Shown in pieces: positions 35,121 through 49,483 of a DNA stretch of 64,000 nt (positions are counted from its first letter, which is position 1; each line of letters starts with the position of its first letter). The position numbers and the translations under genes are program-made. The DNA is from Megalobrama amblycephala (taxonomy: Eukaryota; Chordata; Actinopteri; Cypriniformes; Xenocyprididae): NCBI RefSeq assembly GCF_018812025.1, contig NC_063052.1, positions 28,482,068-28,546,067 on the forward strand. Reading direction: 5' to 3'. The notes beneath the pieces are model-generated. The model was not told the DNA's origin. It saw only the letters and a program-made list of their open reading frames with translations, and ran no database searches.

Positions 35121-36336
35121 GTAACACCTCTCAGATTATGATTCTTAAACTTAGCTAAAATGTAAAAACCTAACGGTTAGTTAATGTCGTATTTGTTTGT
35201 TATTTATGGTTAAATTGTGTTAGCGATGCTACGTCTGTAATAAAATAAATAAACGTAAGTTAAAAATTATTGGTAGGCCTATTTGTATAAAGAAATTTAA
35301 GGCACTCACATGGGATATGCTAATAGCCTATTAAAAGGCATTTACTTAAAAAGGGCTATACCATTACAAGCTAGGACTGATGTGTTGTATTATTTACTAC
35401 TATTGTGTTATTTTACTGAATTATTATTATTATTGTTCTACCCTATTTATTATTATTATTTTTCATTTTTAGTGTGACAAGAGACAGTGAAAGACATTTT
35501 TTTTTGTATATTGCTATTTATGTTTATTGATTGAGACGCTCTGTAAGAATCAAACACCCAGTTAATCAGGAAGTGAGGGAGTTGAGGGAGAAGCAGATGA
35601 AAACCTGTCTAACCGGTCTTGTGGCAGAGTTTTTGTTAATAGAGGTCCGGTCGTGCTCTAATTATCAGTGGTTCGAATCTGCCCTCATATAGTTTTTTTT
35701 CCTCATAGAGTTCAAAGAAGTTGATTAATGTTTGTAGGCTATATCAAGAGCAGGGACAAGTTTGTGTGCATTTTGTTAGTGATTTCCCTGGAAAGAAGAA
35801 TCAAGCGATAGATTGACGCGCATGTCTGAAGACTAACTTACACGAGCCACAACGTTTCTCAGCATGATTTCAAAAACAACACGTTTCAGTGCTAGTTCGC
35901 TTCTTATTTAACTCAAATCAACGTCAACTCATTTTATTTGCATTATATCCGTGCAGCAAGATGACCATTTCGACCCAAAAGCACATTCTTTTCACGAATG
36001 TTGTCGCGAGTCATGTTCTCGCTGATGCAAGGAGAGGTTGAGTTTTGATCGTGCGCATGTATCTGATCGAGAGCAGAGCCATTTGTGCTCGCGCATCACT
36101 TGGATGCGCTCTCGACGTTTACCATTAAAGTATCGCCATAGAAACGGCCTTAAATAAACTATTAAAAGGGTGAAGATCGTGTCTGAAAGATCGTGTCCAA
36201 TCGATTTTTTATTGGTTAAAATCAATGGAGAATATCTCGTATTTTTCTGTGGGTGCTCGGGGGCTGGAGCAATGCATTTGTGTGCCCTGGTCGGCTCTGT
36301 ATAAAATGTCTATCATGAAAGTCTTTGTTTTGACAG
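35121..36336. other. First intron of locus B
   Basis: AT-rich, no coding signal. A tRNA-like motif (TGGCAGAGT then GGTTCGAATCTGCC, about 35617-35688) occurs but no complete cloverleaf could be drawn. Confidence 0.45.
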
Positions 36337-36367
36337 GAATCTTTGGTCTGTGAGAGCAGATCTGTCA

Positions 36368-38088
36368 ATGGCTTCACAGACCATAAACTTCATCACTTGG
36401 AATGTTAATGGACTTAAGCAACACAAAGATCAGAAATTTCAAGAACTGCAAAATGCTGATGTCGTTTTCTTACAGGAAACGCACATTGGAGTAGGAAAGG
36501 AAAATATTACAGAAGGTCTAAAAAATGAGTGGCATGTTTTCTACACAAAATATACCCCCTTTAGCAAGGGCACAGCCATACTAGTGAGGAAAAGACTAGA
36601 TTTTGAATGTATAAGTGATGAAAAGGATAACTGTGGAGCTTATGTTGTGTTAAAATGTAAACTGGAAGGTCAGCTGTACACTCTTGTTAGTGTTTATAAT
36701 CATGAAAAAGACACAAAAACCCTTGATAATCTTTCAAGGTACCTTCAGTCAATGACCACAGGGCTGCTGGTGATTGGTGGAGATTTCAACACAGTTCTCA
36801 ATAGATTTACTGACAAAAAATGGATTACCTACAAGATGATAAAGAACAGAACTCATAGTAAACTGCTCTCATTTGTGGAGAAATTAACAAAATCTCTTCA
36901 GCTGGTTGATGTCTGGAGAAGAAAGAACCCCAAAAAGCAGGATTATACATTCCACATAAAAGATTGTCCTGTGTCCAGGCTGGATTACTTCTTTGTTCCA
37001 GAAGAATGTATGTGGCGTGTCAGTAGTTGTGAAATCAGGCACTCAAAGATCACAGACCATCACCCTGTGTCTTTAGAGATCAACAACATCCCCGCAATGC
37101 CTTTTCAGAATGATCCACAGATACAATCAATCTACCAACTTTTGAATCATAAAAATGATCTTTTGACAGATGAGATGGGTTCATCACTGGGTGAAGAAAG
37201 CTCACATGCGGTCAGTGAAGTTGACATTGTGTCAGCTGTACATTCTCTTCAAGTATCAGACACACCGAGACCAGACGGCATCCCAGTTTCCTTCTATAAA
37301 AACAACATTCAGGTCATAATTCCGTACATTAAGACACTCTATGACAGAATCCATAGTGGTGCATTTAACTGCTCTGAGACATATTTTAATGAATCTCTGA
37401 AAAGTTCATATAATGATAGTCAACACTTTTTTAATGTTGACTATCTCATCATCGCAACTATTCTGGCAAGACGTCTAGAAGATTTCTTGAAGCCTGAGTC
37501 AAAGGGGATGCTAAAAGATTCGGCTACTATCATGATCACTTCTAAAACACTCAGCACTCAAACAATTCTATGCTGTCTTAAGGATGAGATGGAGCAAAAG
37601 CTGTCAAATTCAACCCTTTATCAGGACTTTCTCACTGTGCAAAATCTCCTCAGAGATGCAGAGGATTTTTCTTCCCAGAAAGACAACTTGCTGTGCCAGG
37701 GCTGCCCTTTGACCCCAATACTCATAACTTCAACACTAAAATGTTACACCTTAAAGCTATGTAAGAATTTAAGCAATTATGCAATTCATGTTTTCAAACT
37801 AAGTGTGATAGTTTGCATTCCTTCTGAGGACCTAGATAAGGTAAATGCTATGGTGAACAGGACCAATGAAGAATATGATATTGAGACATTATCTAGTGGA
37901 AAAGGACATAAACCGTTACATCTAAGTAGCGTGCATGATAAGGCTTCAGGTGAGGATTGGGATGAAGTCATGGAAGCAGCAGAACAAAATTGTCCTGAAA
38001 GTGATACAGAGAGTGAGGTGTGTGAAGAGAGTGATTATGGGTCTAATGGACATGAGGAAAAAGATAAATCAATGGAAAGTGATGGAAG
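36368..38088 (+). CDS. L1-type AP endonuclease exon with degenerate RT remnant (locus B)
   Basis: The acceptor TTTTGACAG precedes 36337 and the ATG at 36368 opens 573 residues to the donor GGAAG|GTGAGG. Residues 1-240 are an L1 ORF2-type endonuclease with every catalytic position recognisable: N12 (WNVNG), E37 (QETH), Y110, D139 and N141 (GGDFN), D206 (SRLDYF), D230 and H231 (TDHHPVS). Such enzymes nick DNA. Residues about 299-450 keep three RT echoes: TPRPDGIPVSFYK, NVDYLIIATILARRL and CQGCPLTP. Motif A is not recognisable, and KLSV (477-480) stands where the catalytic [FY]xDD should be, so RT is predicted dead. The tail (about 520-573) is acidic. The region between endonuclease and RT is far shorter than in L1. 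The donor splices in frame to 38432, whereas an ordinary L1 would run on, so an exonised, domesticated segment is favoured. Unspliced, the frame stops at 38092. Confidence 0.85.
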
Positions 38089-38431
38089 GTGAGGATCACA
38101 CATCATTATCAAGAAGATGACTAATAATATTTGGTGGACTTTATTATAACAGACAAGGAACACCCAATGGAATGAAGTCACATCATTTAATGTGTGTGTG
38201 TTCCTGTATTGTTCCCATATTGGACAAATTGTATTTTAGTCTCACCTATTCATTCCTTTTTGTTGGAAATTTCAGAGTGAACAAATTTTGCACTTTTTAT
38301 AACAACCATAGCCATATTGAATATATTCAGATTTTTTTTTGAGTGTGTTCAGTGGCAAATGTACAACTTTTTTAAAAATGTACTATTTGTTTACTTGCTT
38401 GCTTACGTACGTATTTACTCATCTGTTGCAG

Positions 38432-38867
38432 GACGACCATGTATGCAGTTGTTACCTTGCAAGACTCAGATGAGGTGATGGTGGTAGCATCAAACTGGTT
38501 AAGCGAAGACAAGAACCAATGTTACTGGCCTCCATTCAAATCAACAATAAAATGCTTGGAAGCTGTTCAGAATAGAATTGAGCCTTCAACAGGAGAGAAA
38601 CCATGGGAGAAATTAGCTATTCTGTTTCATGCAGAATATGGTAACAGTTACTTTAACTTCTTTTAAATGTTGCATGTAATTTGTTGCACTTTTTGCTTAA
38701 GTTGTCCAACAAGGCTGGAGACATGACATTATATTTACATTTACAACTTTTATTTTTGAACTGAAATTCGAAGAAAGCATCTAATTCATCTATCACTTAA
38801 GCATGGTTCATGTCACTAGGCAAGTAAATGTAATCGGCCATTTAAATGAAAATATAAAATAAATTAG

Positions 38868-38925
<58 letters not shown>

Positions 38926-39815
38926 TAATATATTATCAATTTATTGCATTATCACGTTATGATCTAATATTCAAAATATTTCAATAGTTCAACGGTGTTT
39001 AATTTGAGAAATTTCAATATAAAAATAGCCTATTTGTGGAAAGTGCATCTAATTAGTGTTCTTTTTTCCACACAAAAAACAGGCATCTTTTATGACTCAA
39101 GTTCTTGATAATATAATATTTTCTTATCTTATTGTAGGCACTTATGAGCAGGCCAAGGAAAAGCAAGCAGCAGTGAGTGAACAGACAGAACAGTAAGTAA
39201 AAATGTAGTATTGTAATCAAATAGATTTGGAAAAATATGATAAAACTTCTGTGTCATAATATAATAATATCATAATAAAACAATACATAGTATGGGCTAT
39301 TTGGTGCTTTCATATTATAGTCATTTATTAATAATATTATTTTATGTAAACAGACCAGTCAAACCAAAACATCAAGTAATAGAAACATCTCCATTGTCTT
39401 CTGTACCATCACAATCTGCTCTGTCAGGAATTTCTTCTGATGGTAAGTCATTTTGTAATCATTTAAAATGAGAAATTGTATTTTTTTCATTGCACTCCTA
39501 AACATAATTCCGATCATAACTTTTCATACTTGGTGAAAGGAATTCACCTTAACTAGATGACAAACATATACATGGTATATGTTAATTAAATGTAGGATAA
39601 TTGAAATAATCAGATTTTTTTTTTTCTTTAGGCAGTTTGGCCCAAAACATCCAGCCTATAATAGTCAACCAAGGTATGAAATTTCTTCTTCCCAAAAAAA
39701 AAATATATATATAATTTTTGATTTAGAACAAAAGTGATGTGTTTGATTTCTCTGACAGGCATTAAAAGAAAACATGAATCATGTGATTCACATACCAGTG
39801 CAAAGCCACATTCAG
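38432..39815 (+). CDS. WPPF-type N-terminal domain and linker exons (locus B)
   Basis: Five exons: 38432-38640, 39138-39192, 39354-39442, 39632-39673 and 39759-39815. The first completes codon 574 of the chain and reads RTTMYAVVTLQDSDEV, then SNWLSEDKNQCYWPPFKS; this is about 70 residues shared with locus A. The second exon is 55 nt in both loci, with the same phases and a Lys/Gln/Glu-rich sequence. The next three encode a Ser/Pro/Gln-rich linker with a basic KRK patch. Acceptors are normal. The last donor is GC type (TTCAG|GCAAGTAA) and leaves phase 1, which matches the GTPase exon at 44309. An internal ATG at 38439 could serve as a separate start, as at locus A. The domain's function is not known. 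Confidence 0.72.
38871..38923 (+). repeat. (AT)n microsatellite
   Basis: Uninterrupted AT repeat in a locus B intron. Confidence 0.97.
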
Positions 39816-39853
39816 GCAAGTAATTCTGAGTATGTCCATCTCTTATCTATGTT

Positions 39854-40629
39854 GACCGGGAGGGGACATGTTCGGTTCACTTAGTTTTGTTGTGGCCATG
39901 ATGACATATAAACTCGTGGGAACGTAAAAAAATGTTGTGGCCACGCGATGTGAAGTCGTGGCCTTGAGGTTGTATGTTGAGGGAATGATATATTTTTCTT
40001 GTGGCCATGAGTTAAATATGTGTAAACAACCTTCGGGACCAGCAACCTGGAATTATCAGAAATGGATAAGACTATAATGATATTTATTTTTAATTTAGAA
40101 AAAGAACAGAATTAAGAAATTATTATATTAACATAGTGCATATTATATTGTATAATTGCGTGTGATGTTGCTCAGACAGCATTCAAATGAAGTTTATCAA
40201 TAAATGTTTAAATCATTTTAATCATTTAAAATGTTTTAAGCAATTTAATCCCATCCAACAGTCTTTTAAATCCATTCACTGATCGTTTATTTTTTATTTA
40301 ATTTTTATATTATTATTAGTTACATTTGTAAATTTATTTGCTTTATTTTCCCCTTCATTTCCCATATATCTTTTTATTAACATTCTGTATGTTACTTAAA
40401 GTTTGTATTCTGTAAATACTGTAAAGTACTGTTTTCACTTGTAGCCCCTCATGCCTGTGACAGCATTCGAATTAAGTTAAAAAAAATAAGTTACTATTAA
40501 TAGGCTATAGCCTATGTTAAAAGAATATTTTGTTTATTATTTGTATAACCTATGAAAGCTTTATTTATGATTTTATTTTATTTTATAGGCGCATGGGAAT
40601 TTTACAGGAAGTTCATTTATGGGAATTTA

Positions 40630-40705
<76 letters not shown>

Positions 40706-41139
40706 GACTTTTTCTAGTAGGCTACTCGCCGATACCTATGCCTATACATTTATTAATTTCTCTCTCTCTCTCTCTCTCTTTTTTTTTTGATGTTGCATAT
40801 ATAGGTTATATAGGTTAATATCATTCCTTAATTCCACCCTTATTTTTCATTCTTAATTAAAAATAAATATTATTATAGTCTTAACCATTTCTGATAATTC
40901 TTGCTATGGTTGCGCAGGTTGTTTACACATTTAAGAGAAAAATATATTGTTCCCTCACCATATGATCTCGAGGCCACGACATAAGGATGTCGTTACCTCG
41001 ACAAAATGATCTTGTGGCCATGACTTATTATCACGTTCGTACAAATTAATATCTCATGACCATGACATATTATTACATTCCCACGAGTTTATATGTTGTG
41101 GCCAAAACTAAATGAACCGAACATGCCCCCTCCTTGTCA
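39854..41139. mobile_element. DNA transposon in the long locus B intron
   Basis: Left GGGACATGTTCGGTTCA and right TGAACCGAACATGCCCCC are inverted repeats that continue inward for about 180 bp with mismatches (shared GTTGTGGCCA, ACTCGTGGGAA, TGTAAACAACC motifs and inverses). The interior holds a CA/TA microsatellite (40631-40702). No transposase. Confidence 0.75.
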
Positions 41140-41175
41140 CCGTACTTATCTCTAATTATTGATATAAAAATACCA

Positions 41176-43834
41176 GGGGCCCATACCATGATGGTAGTCA
41201 AACAAACTCAGGGTTACAAGATTAGTTTCAAGTTGACAAAACCAAACCAATTCAATTAGACTTTGTTGGTACCATGACACTGATCATCAACTTTCTCTGT
41301 CAACTCAGCTTTTGATCCTGAGTTCATAGAGTGCATGCACATGAAAATGTGACATCAGTAGTGAACATACTGGTATTCCAGATTTCAATATTTGTTAGAT
41401 TAAATGCCTGCTTGATGTCTCTGAAAGTTTTAAAGCAGTCTTCTGTGCCGCTTTCAGACTGGTCACATCCGTAACCTAGAACAACTGTCACGTTGTTTTT
41501 TTCCTCATAAATGCGAACACGTTTATGCTCTGTGGAGAGCCAACCCTTCTTCATTCGGTGGGCTGTATATTACTTTTGGTTTGCTCAGTGTAATTTACAG
41601 AATTCCTAAAAAAATATATTCCTAAAACTTGGTGACTTTTTTTGTCATGTCCTTAACGCTGTATATTTCCCTCATCTAAAATATAAAACGATTTTATAGA
41701 CTGACATTTTTCTAATGTCTGGACTCCTTTAGTAAGGGAATATGAATATATAAATAGATGGTTCAATTTGTTGTTATTAAATGCATTCTTTGAGAGTTTA
41801 TATTTCAAATTTTGACTCAAAATGTCACGTCCATTGCCCTTCTGTCATCTCTGTGAACTTGAGCACGTAACAAACATGAACCGTACTTCCCTCACAGACA
41901 CGAGAAATACTATAGAAAGCGTGAAAACAAAGAGCTGCCTAGGGGCCCCTGACCACCTTAATCTGCCCCTGGTGACATTAGTAATATTCAATACTATTTA
42001 GGGCGGATAGGGTGGTTAGTATCCACATCGGGATGCAGTGACTGTCTTTAATAGGTGTTTTTAGGGAATGTTTGCATTTATTCACAAGTTACATAGACAG
42101 AACGTTACTGTCGTGGATCCGTTTTTCCCATAACAACACGCTATAAACACAGCAACTAAGCCCAAAGAATTCACAACATTTTATTACAATAGTGTATACA
42201 ATTTTCATTGAACATGTTCTGATGTGTTCTTATGGAAATATGATCCCCCAGAGCACCACCACCCTCAGAATATGTTGTAATGTACAATTTCCTAGAGAAC
42301 GAATTTAGCCCTCTACGTTCTCGTTTTTTTTTTTTTTTTTTTTTTTTTTTCTGAGAACCTATGAAATCATAATGACACGTCCAGTAAATTATGCTCTGTC
42401 TGTACATATTTACCTAAGGGTGGTGCTGTTCTAGGGATCATATTTCCATAATAGCACATCACAACATGGTGTAATGCAAGATTTCGCTTGAATTAATTTT
42501 CTTGCCCCCTCCACTTGCTCAGTTTTGATAATATTTGGAAAAATAAATGAAATAATGTATATATTTAATCTGATACAGATTCTACTGTTCTGCAGCAGAA
42601 CTCGCACTGTTTCCCTATCAGTTACAATACCATTCAACCACTAGGCTATTTCCATATCGTCGCTGTCCAATGAAAACCACGTATGTCCATTTTGCCGATT
42701 TTGAGATTTTTCGACGGATTGAATGTCCAGGTTCATTTCCGTATACAGTATGATTCACATATCTAAATGGCCAATGAAAAGTTGTGAAATCATGTCATCT
42801 GATTTTCACGTATATCCATTTGGTGTCAAAGCTGTCAATCACGCAGCGTATCTCCCGCCCTGTGGAAGCATCTCGCCGGTCTCGTGAAGTTTCATCGAAG
42901 CTCAGCACTGGATAGCCGAATAATACTGTGAGGTAAAGTATCAGCAAACGTTTTTGACAACTGTTCTCAAGTAAACGTTTCCCCCCTGACGCCAGACGTA
43001 CGTCCAGAAGTGACAAAATTACGGTAGGACTGTGCAAACAAAGTATCTGTCTAGCATTACCATGTCAGTGTATTGATTCATTGTCCCTTCATAGTTTGCA
43101 AGAGACATTTAATAAATGTATAATTAATATTAAATAAACTAAGCGTATTTAATAAACTAAGACGTAGGCTATTTAATAAACTGAGCGTATTCATCTGTCA
43201 ATATGAAACGCGACTTGGCCATTCTAATTAATGATCGGAAGAACGCGTATGGACCACCGTTACTATAAAATATGCACGTATGTCCATTTAAACTCAATTT
43301 TGGTCAAATGTGGATTATATCATTACACTGGCAAGAATATGGTTACATGTAAAGATGCCGTACCAAGTATGACAACGCTACATTCAACTGCTTTTGAAAT
43401 ACGGTGTTTTTTTCACTTCCTGAAAAGTAACCGTTTTGGACATACGTGAGTTTCATCGGGCAGCGACGATATGATATAACCATGACATCGGTCCGAGGTT
43501 TGAAGTTTAAACCAAGTCAAAACTATGACTTTAAAAATAACAATAACCGACAACTGAACAGCAACACAAGAGGAACTTAAATGCACAGTTATAATGAATA
43601 TAGCAACTAATGATCAAACAGCAACAGAAAACACAGGAAACATGAAACAAAGATGAGCAACCTAAAAGTCCTTGATAAAGAAAGTAACTAATAATCATCA
43701 CCAAAAACACAATACACATGTTACAGCCGTGGAGCATAAGTTATTATGGCAATAAACACAGCTGAGCCACAGGGTTGGCACAAACTAAACTGAAACATGG
43801 CTTGCCACCTAAACCGGCTTCATGGTATAGGCCC
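41176..43834. mobile_element. Harbinger-like element, non-autonomous
   Basis: The left end GGGGCCCATACCATGATGG and right end CCGGCTTCATGGTATAGGCCC are inverted repeats of the GGGCC.ATACCATGA type seen in fish Harbinger-like elements. A second element is nested at 42653-43473. Open frames inside (for example minus strand 41324-41554) have no recognised domain. The family call is tentative. Confidence 0.5.
42653..43473. mobile_element. Nested MITE with CATATCGTCGCTG ends
   Basis: CATATCGTCGCTGTCC followed by ATGAAAACCACGTATGTCCA is mirrored by the right end TGGACATACGTGAGTTTCAT then CAGCGACGATATG. About 820 bp, no transposase. Confidence 0.75.
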
Positions 43835-44308
43835 AGGGATGGTTGTAACACATGATGAGGGGTAACACTGTCAGTTTAACCATTTTAAAATTAGCTAGAG
43901 AGATGAAATCACTATCATACATGATATCCATCCTCCTCAGTTGACAGTAGAAGCTGTAAGTCTGTGTGTACAAATTTAATGGATTTACTGGACTAAACTG
44001 TAAATTTGATTAAATTAACGTGTACAAAATTGAACCGATATCAGGCAGGTTGTAAAAACAGTACTCTTTGTAATTGACATTAATTTACATGGTTTCAAAA
44101 TATTTTGTAGGAGCTAAATGTTGGAAATGCATATCAAAGATATATTTGAGATAAATACTCCAAAAAACAAAACAAACAAACAAACAATAAGTGTTACAAC
44201 CATCTCCAGACTGCTTAAGTGTACAATGTTTATCAGTTTGCAATGTACTCTATTTTGTGTGCAATTAAACAATCTCATTATGAATTCTCATACTTTTCCT
44301 GAACACAG
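43835..44308. other. Intron sequence before the GTPase exons
   Basis: No coding signal. It ends in the acceptor CCTGAACACAG (to 44308) used for the first GTPase exon. Confidence 0.5.
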
Positions 44309-47300
44309 ATATGTTCGAATTGAAGATGGCGAAACAGATCATGACAAAAGTTAAAATTAGAATTCAAAACATTAACAACACAGACAGAGCAACAGCTATA
44401 CTGACAAGCGACATTTTGTAAGTTTATGAACCATTTTGTGAAATGTGTATAATTATTAAGCTTAAATGTTCAGTTACATGTATTTGTGTCATGATATAGA
44501 GATGCCATAACAACAATGGACGAGATGGATAAAGACAACAGAAAAAAGGAAACCATAGGTGTTTTTGGAAAGACGGGAGAAGGAAAGAGCTCCCTCTTCA
44601 ATGCAATCTTGGGAATAGATTATTTACTGCCATCTGGTAGTTTTGGTGCCTGTACATCTGCTGTTACTCAGGTTGAAGCCAATCTGGCTGACTCCAACTA
44701 CATAGCAGAGATTGAACTCATCTCCAAAGAGGTTCCTCATTAACATCTATCTATCTATCTATCTATCTATCTACATTTTTTGAAGATGATAAAGTGTTTT
44801 GTTTGTTCTGTTTTGCAGCAATGGGAAGATGAGATTGCTTTAACTGACAAAAGTATCGGAACTGTTAAAGAAAGGATCACTGCAGTGTATGGACAGGGTG
44901 CAGATATGAAAACAGTGGAGGAACTTAAGAAAGATGACAAATATGCTGAAATTGAAACAGTTTTGTCAACAAAAACAAAAACAATTTCACACTCTAAAGT
45001 AAGGGCTAAATACATGGAGCAGACACATGGCTTAGTTGTCACACTTATAGTCCACTAAATATTTCTCAGGTTATGCTTGATTTAAAATAAGTCAGTTCCT
45101 GTCTAGGCATATAGATTAATGTCATAGCTACAAAAAACAAACAAACAAACAAAAACTATTGAACATTTACACCAGTATTGCTAAAGTAAAAAATTACAGT
45201 TATACCTAAGCCTTTTGACCAGACAATCTTGATCTTTTGCCTTTTGAACTTTTAGACCCAACAAACAAAAACCAAATTTTTTTTGTTAAAATCTGTCTTC
45301 ATTATATAGTTGACTCTGAATGCATTGTGTTCACTTGTTGATACTACAATATAACCCCTCTGGTTCTACTTGCACCTCTTCGAGCGGGAATTCGAAGCAG
45401 CATTTTTAGTATGGGAGGTGGGCGCGCTCACAAGAGGGGCTTTCGCACCGGAGGAACCTTTTCATAGTTCCCAGATTTTGCAGTGTTCTCTTCTGGCCGA
45501 CAGCGAACAGTGCGTGATTATGATTCAGGCAGAGTTACAGGTCATAAGTCCAATTGGGATCACAACAGTCAAAATATTTATTCTAGTTCCATCTAGTTGA
45601 AGAGAGTATTCATCACGCCGGTATGGGATTATTTGTTGGGAATCTGTGCCACTGGTTGGGAATCTTGTTGACACAATCTCTGCTAACACTTCAGGGATGC
45701 GTTGTGGTCGTGTCTAGGTGCAGGTGCTCCATCTGATCTGGATACGGCCCGGATACGGCTGATTACGCTAAACCTCGGGATAAACAGAGAGACTAATATT
45801 AGTGTAGATGCCATTCTTCTTCTGATGTAACGAGTACATCTGGTGTTCTTACTTAGTTTCTATAACTGAGATCCTAGATCTATTCGGTGCAAAAGCCCCT
45901 AAGGACACTAAAGACCACAGGCTCTAACGTCAGTTAATAGTGCACTTCATGAGGCCATGGGAGTTAGGGCTGGGCGATTATATCGCATGCAATTGTCACG
46001 CGCATTTCGTCAGTAAAGCCGGTTCCCTGATTACCGCTAAATCACCATCACCTGCTTTCAAATGGAGCGGCATTTAATAGACAGAGCCGTAGTTCACTGA
46101 TAAGCCACGCAATATCGCGTTCATATCGCAGATGAATCGCCTTCGATAATGAATGCGATATTGCGTGGCTTATCAGTGAACTACGGTTCTGCCTATTAAA
46201 TGCCGCGCCATTTGAAAGCAGGTGATGGCGATTTAGCGGTAATCAGGGAACCGGCTTTACTGACGAAATGCGCGTGACAATCGCATGCGATATATCGCCC
46301 AGCCCTAATGAGAGTGAGGTTTTACTCACACAGCTCGTACTAGCTGGCCTTTGTTACAACAGCTATAGTAAAAATACGATGATACTATTTGGAAAATTCA
46401 CAACAATTATTCGAATGTGGGATGTGAATTAGATGTTTCACACCAACATACAAAATAGCATTTAGAGAAAACACACATTCATGTGACTGGAGCTTTAAAA
46501 ACCTTATAACACTGTAATTTCAAGTAATTTCACTCGGCGGCCATCTTTGAAATGCCTCTCGGGCATTCAAGTGCAGATCCTATCTCTTTGAATGGGGAAA
46601 CATCAAATTCTCCAAAGCTGTTTGCCAAGCTTTCGATTAAATTTCATGTTTGAAATCACCAATGAAATCTGACAACTGTCTCATAAATTTTGTTTCTAAA
46701 TGGTCAAATCATGACAAAAAACTGTATTTTTCAGGCTGGATCAAGCTAAATGCCCTAAATGCGCGTCTCTTGTGCCTGACTGTTTTTATAGGAACCGGAG
46801 CTTCTAACGACCGCTATAGTGACGCGATGACTTTTCCGAAGAAAAGGCGGGACTTATTCCACCATATTGCGCGTTGCACTTTCGCTCATTCAAAACAATA
46901 CGAGTGATGCATCTTGAGTTCATTTACAACAGATATTAATATTATGCTTATTGAATTTTTGTTAAAAAAACAAACAACAACAAACAACAAAAAAACTTAT
47001 TTACTTCAACAGGTCTCTGAATTTTCCAGGGATGTTGCACGTTACATACAACATAGTGAGTCGAGTCCTGGTGGCTGGTACTGGCCACTTGTAAAGAGTG
47101 TGAAGATCAAGATTCCAAACTGTCAAGAACTCCTGGAACACATTGTTCTTGTTGATATTCCTGGAACTGGAGACTGCAACAAGATAAGAGATGACATGTG
47201 GAAATCTGTAAACACTACATTCAATTTGTTCTGTTAGATAAAAGTAGGATTTTGAAGAATTACTGCACTGACTGCTCTTTTTCATGCAGTTATAATGAAT

Positions 47301-49447
47301 GAGGACTGAAGCTTTCAAGCTTTAAAAAGGGCACAAAAGGTGCACTGTAAAAGTATTGTAAAAGTGTTTCAAAGAACTTAGTCTTCTGAAGCCATGACAG
47401 CTTTCTGTGACAGACTACAAACTGTCATTACAAATAATCAGCTTAAGCTTGCAGCATTCATGAGAAAATAATGTCCATTTCATGATAGTAAAGGTTTCCC
47501 AGATATGTACATATTTTATTTTGTTTTTATCTTTCTAATTCCATAGACACTGAGAGAGTGCTCTTCTGTGTGGATTGTTAGTGGCATCAAGCGAGCAATC
47601 ACTGAAACAGACCCCTGGGGGATTTTAAAGCACTGCATTCAAGACTTGGGACCAGGTGGAGAATGCAAAAACATCAACTTCATCTGTACCAGAACTGATA
47701 ACATTAATCCAACAGAATACCTAAGGTTAGGATAAAGAGATCTTTGTCAATACTCTTTCAATATTTTTTTCAACATAATAAACATATTAAAGTCCCCCTG
47801 TGGTGAAAATCAAGTTTTTAAGGTTGTTTATATGTCTATGTGTTGTTTGTAAAAGCATGAGCAAATTCATAAGTCAACACCATTGCTGAGTATTTTCTCT
47901 TTAAAACTGCAGTGATCTAAAGACGGTTTCAGAAACACTGACCGCACAAGGGAGTCTCAAAAGAAGCCAGGTTATCCTGGTATATTTTTTCTGTTGATAT
48001 GAAAAATTGGGTAGATTTAGCTCAGTAAGTTGACCGAGTGGATATCTGAGCTTGTGCGAGTGAGTGGAGGCAGGTCTAATTATCATATTCATGGTTCCAT
48101 GTATACTAAATGAAGCAAGGGTGTAGAGTTACATTCAAGCTATTTTAAGGCATAAAGATTTTTTTTTTTTTTTCCCCACGGGAAAAAAACCCCCATTCAA
48201 ATATGTCATTTTGGTGATAAAAGATTAGTTTTAAGAAATAAAATTATTAATTACAGGTGGACTTTAACATTTTCTAAGAATTATTTTTAATTTTTACTTC
48301 TTTTAAAATTAACTAATGTATTTTATTTATTTAATTTAGATCTCTTGGACACTCTGGAGACCAAATACCTTTAGACAAGGTAATCTCTCTCTTCTAAGAA
48401 AACTTTAGTTCTTATTACAATTTTGATAACACTTCATTTTTACAGTGTCATTGTTACATATGTAACATGTACTATGCAACTAGCCCTCAACCAAACCCTA
48501 ATCCTTTACATTAAACCTATAGTAAGTAAATGCTGTTAAGTAATATTAGTACTTATATATAATTACACTGTAACAATGACACCTTAAAATAAAGTGTAAC
48601 CATACTTTTTTTTTTTCTTCACTTAATTTTTCAAGTGAAGAAGGTTTTCTTTGTAAAATCAGCAAGACACTTGTTGTCTGTCATTTCTGTAAAATCCGCT
48701 GAATAAAATATGAAAACTTTAAAGGGGTCATGAACTGCATTGTTTTATTGTTTTATAATGTTTCCTGTGGTGTACTTATAATGTTAGTATTTTTCATCTA
48801 AAATAGAAATCAAAGGCATTTTTCCTACCCTGATTTTAGCCCTCTGATTTAAACGCTCTGTTTAAAGTGGCGTGTCTGCTGTGAGAATTCATTGTAAAAG
48901 CCCACTGCTGCAAATTGCTAACATCTTTGCATATGAAATAAGCATTACATGTGGAACAGTGGAGCACATTTTTACTATTAAAGCTCTCAAGGTTAACTCA
49001 TCATGAATAGTGTTGATTATTACATTATATTTAGATTGTGGCATGAAAGGTTGCAGTGACAAGCATTGTAGCTGATCACAGACAAGTTGAGTACACGCAA
49101 AATGCAGTGATCTCGTCATTGCAACTCAATTTTTTGCACACTAACAAATGCTTTCATCATAACTAACAGTGCAAACACAATGGTAATAAGAGATTTGTTG
49201 ATTCTAAAAGGAGTTTTGGCGAGAGTCCAGAACTCAGTCACTGATAAATTTGCACTGTTTGATTGACAGCTCCAGCGATTGCAAAGGGAGCGTTCTTTGA
49301 TTGCTTTTTCTATATATCATTTAATTACAGTTTAAACAACAGATTATTTTCATCCTACTAAAAGGAACAATGTGAAGTTGATCGTTAAGTCAATCACTGG
49401 TTTGATTTACTGACACATAGACAAAGAAAATCTGACTCTACATGGAT

Positions 49448-49483
<36 letters not shown>

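Noticed and set aside
35617..35690. tRNA-like sequence with A-box and B-box-like motifs
   Set aside because: GGTTCGAATCTGCC fits a T-arm, but I could not pair an acceptor stem or anticodon stem; probably chance or a SINE scrap.
36368..38088. Ordinary L1 insertion instead of a host exon
   Set aside because: Not fully excluded, but there is no ORF1, no poly-A tail and no stop-ridden RT. Conserved splice acceptor at locus A, an in-frame donor and shared flanking exons favour a host exon.
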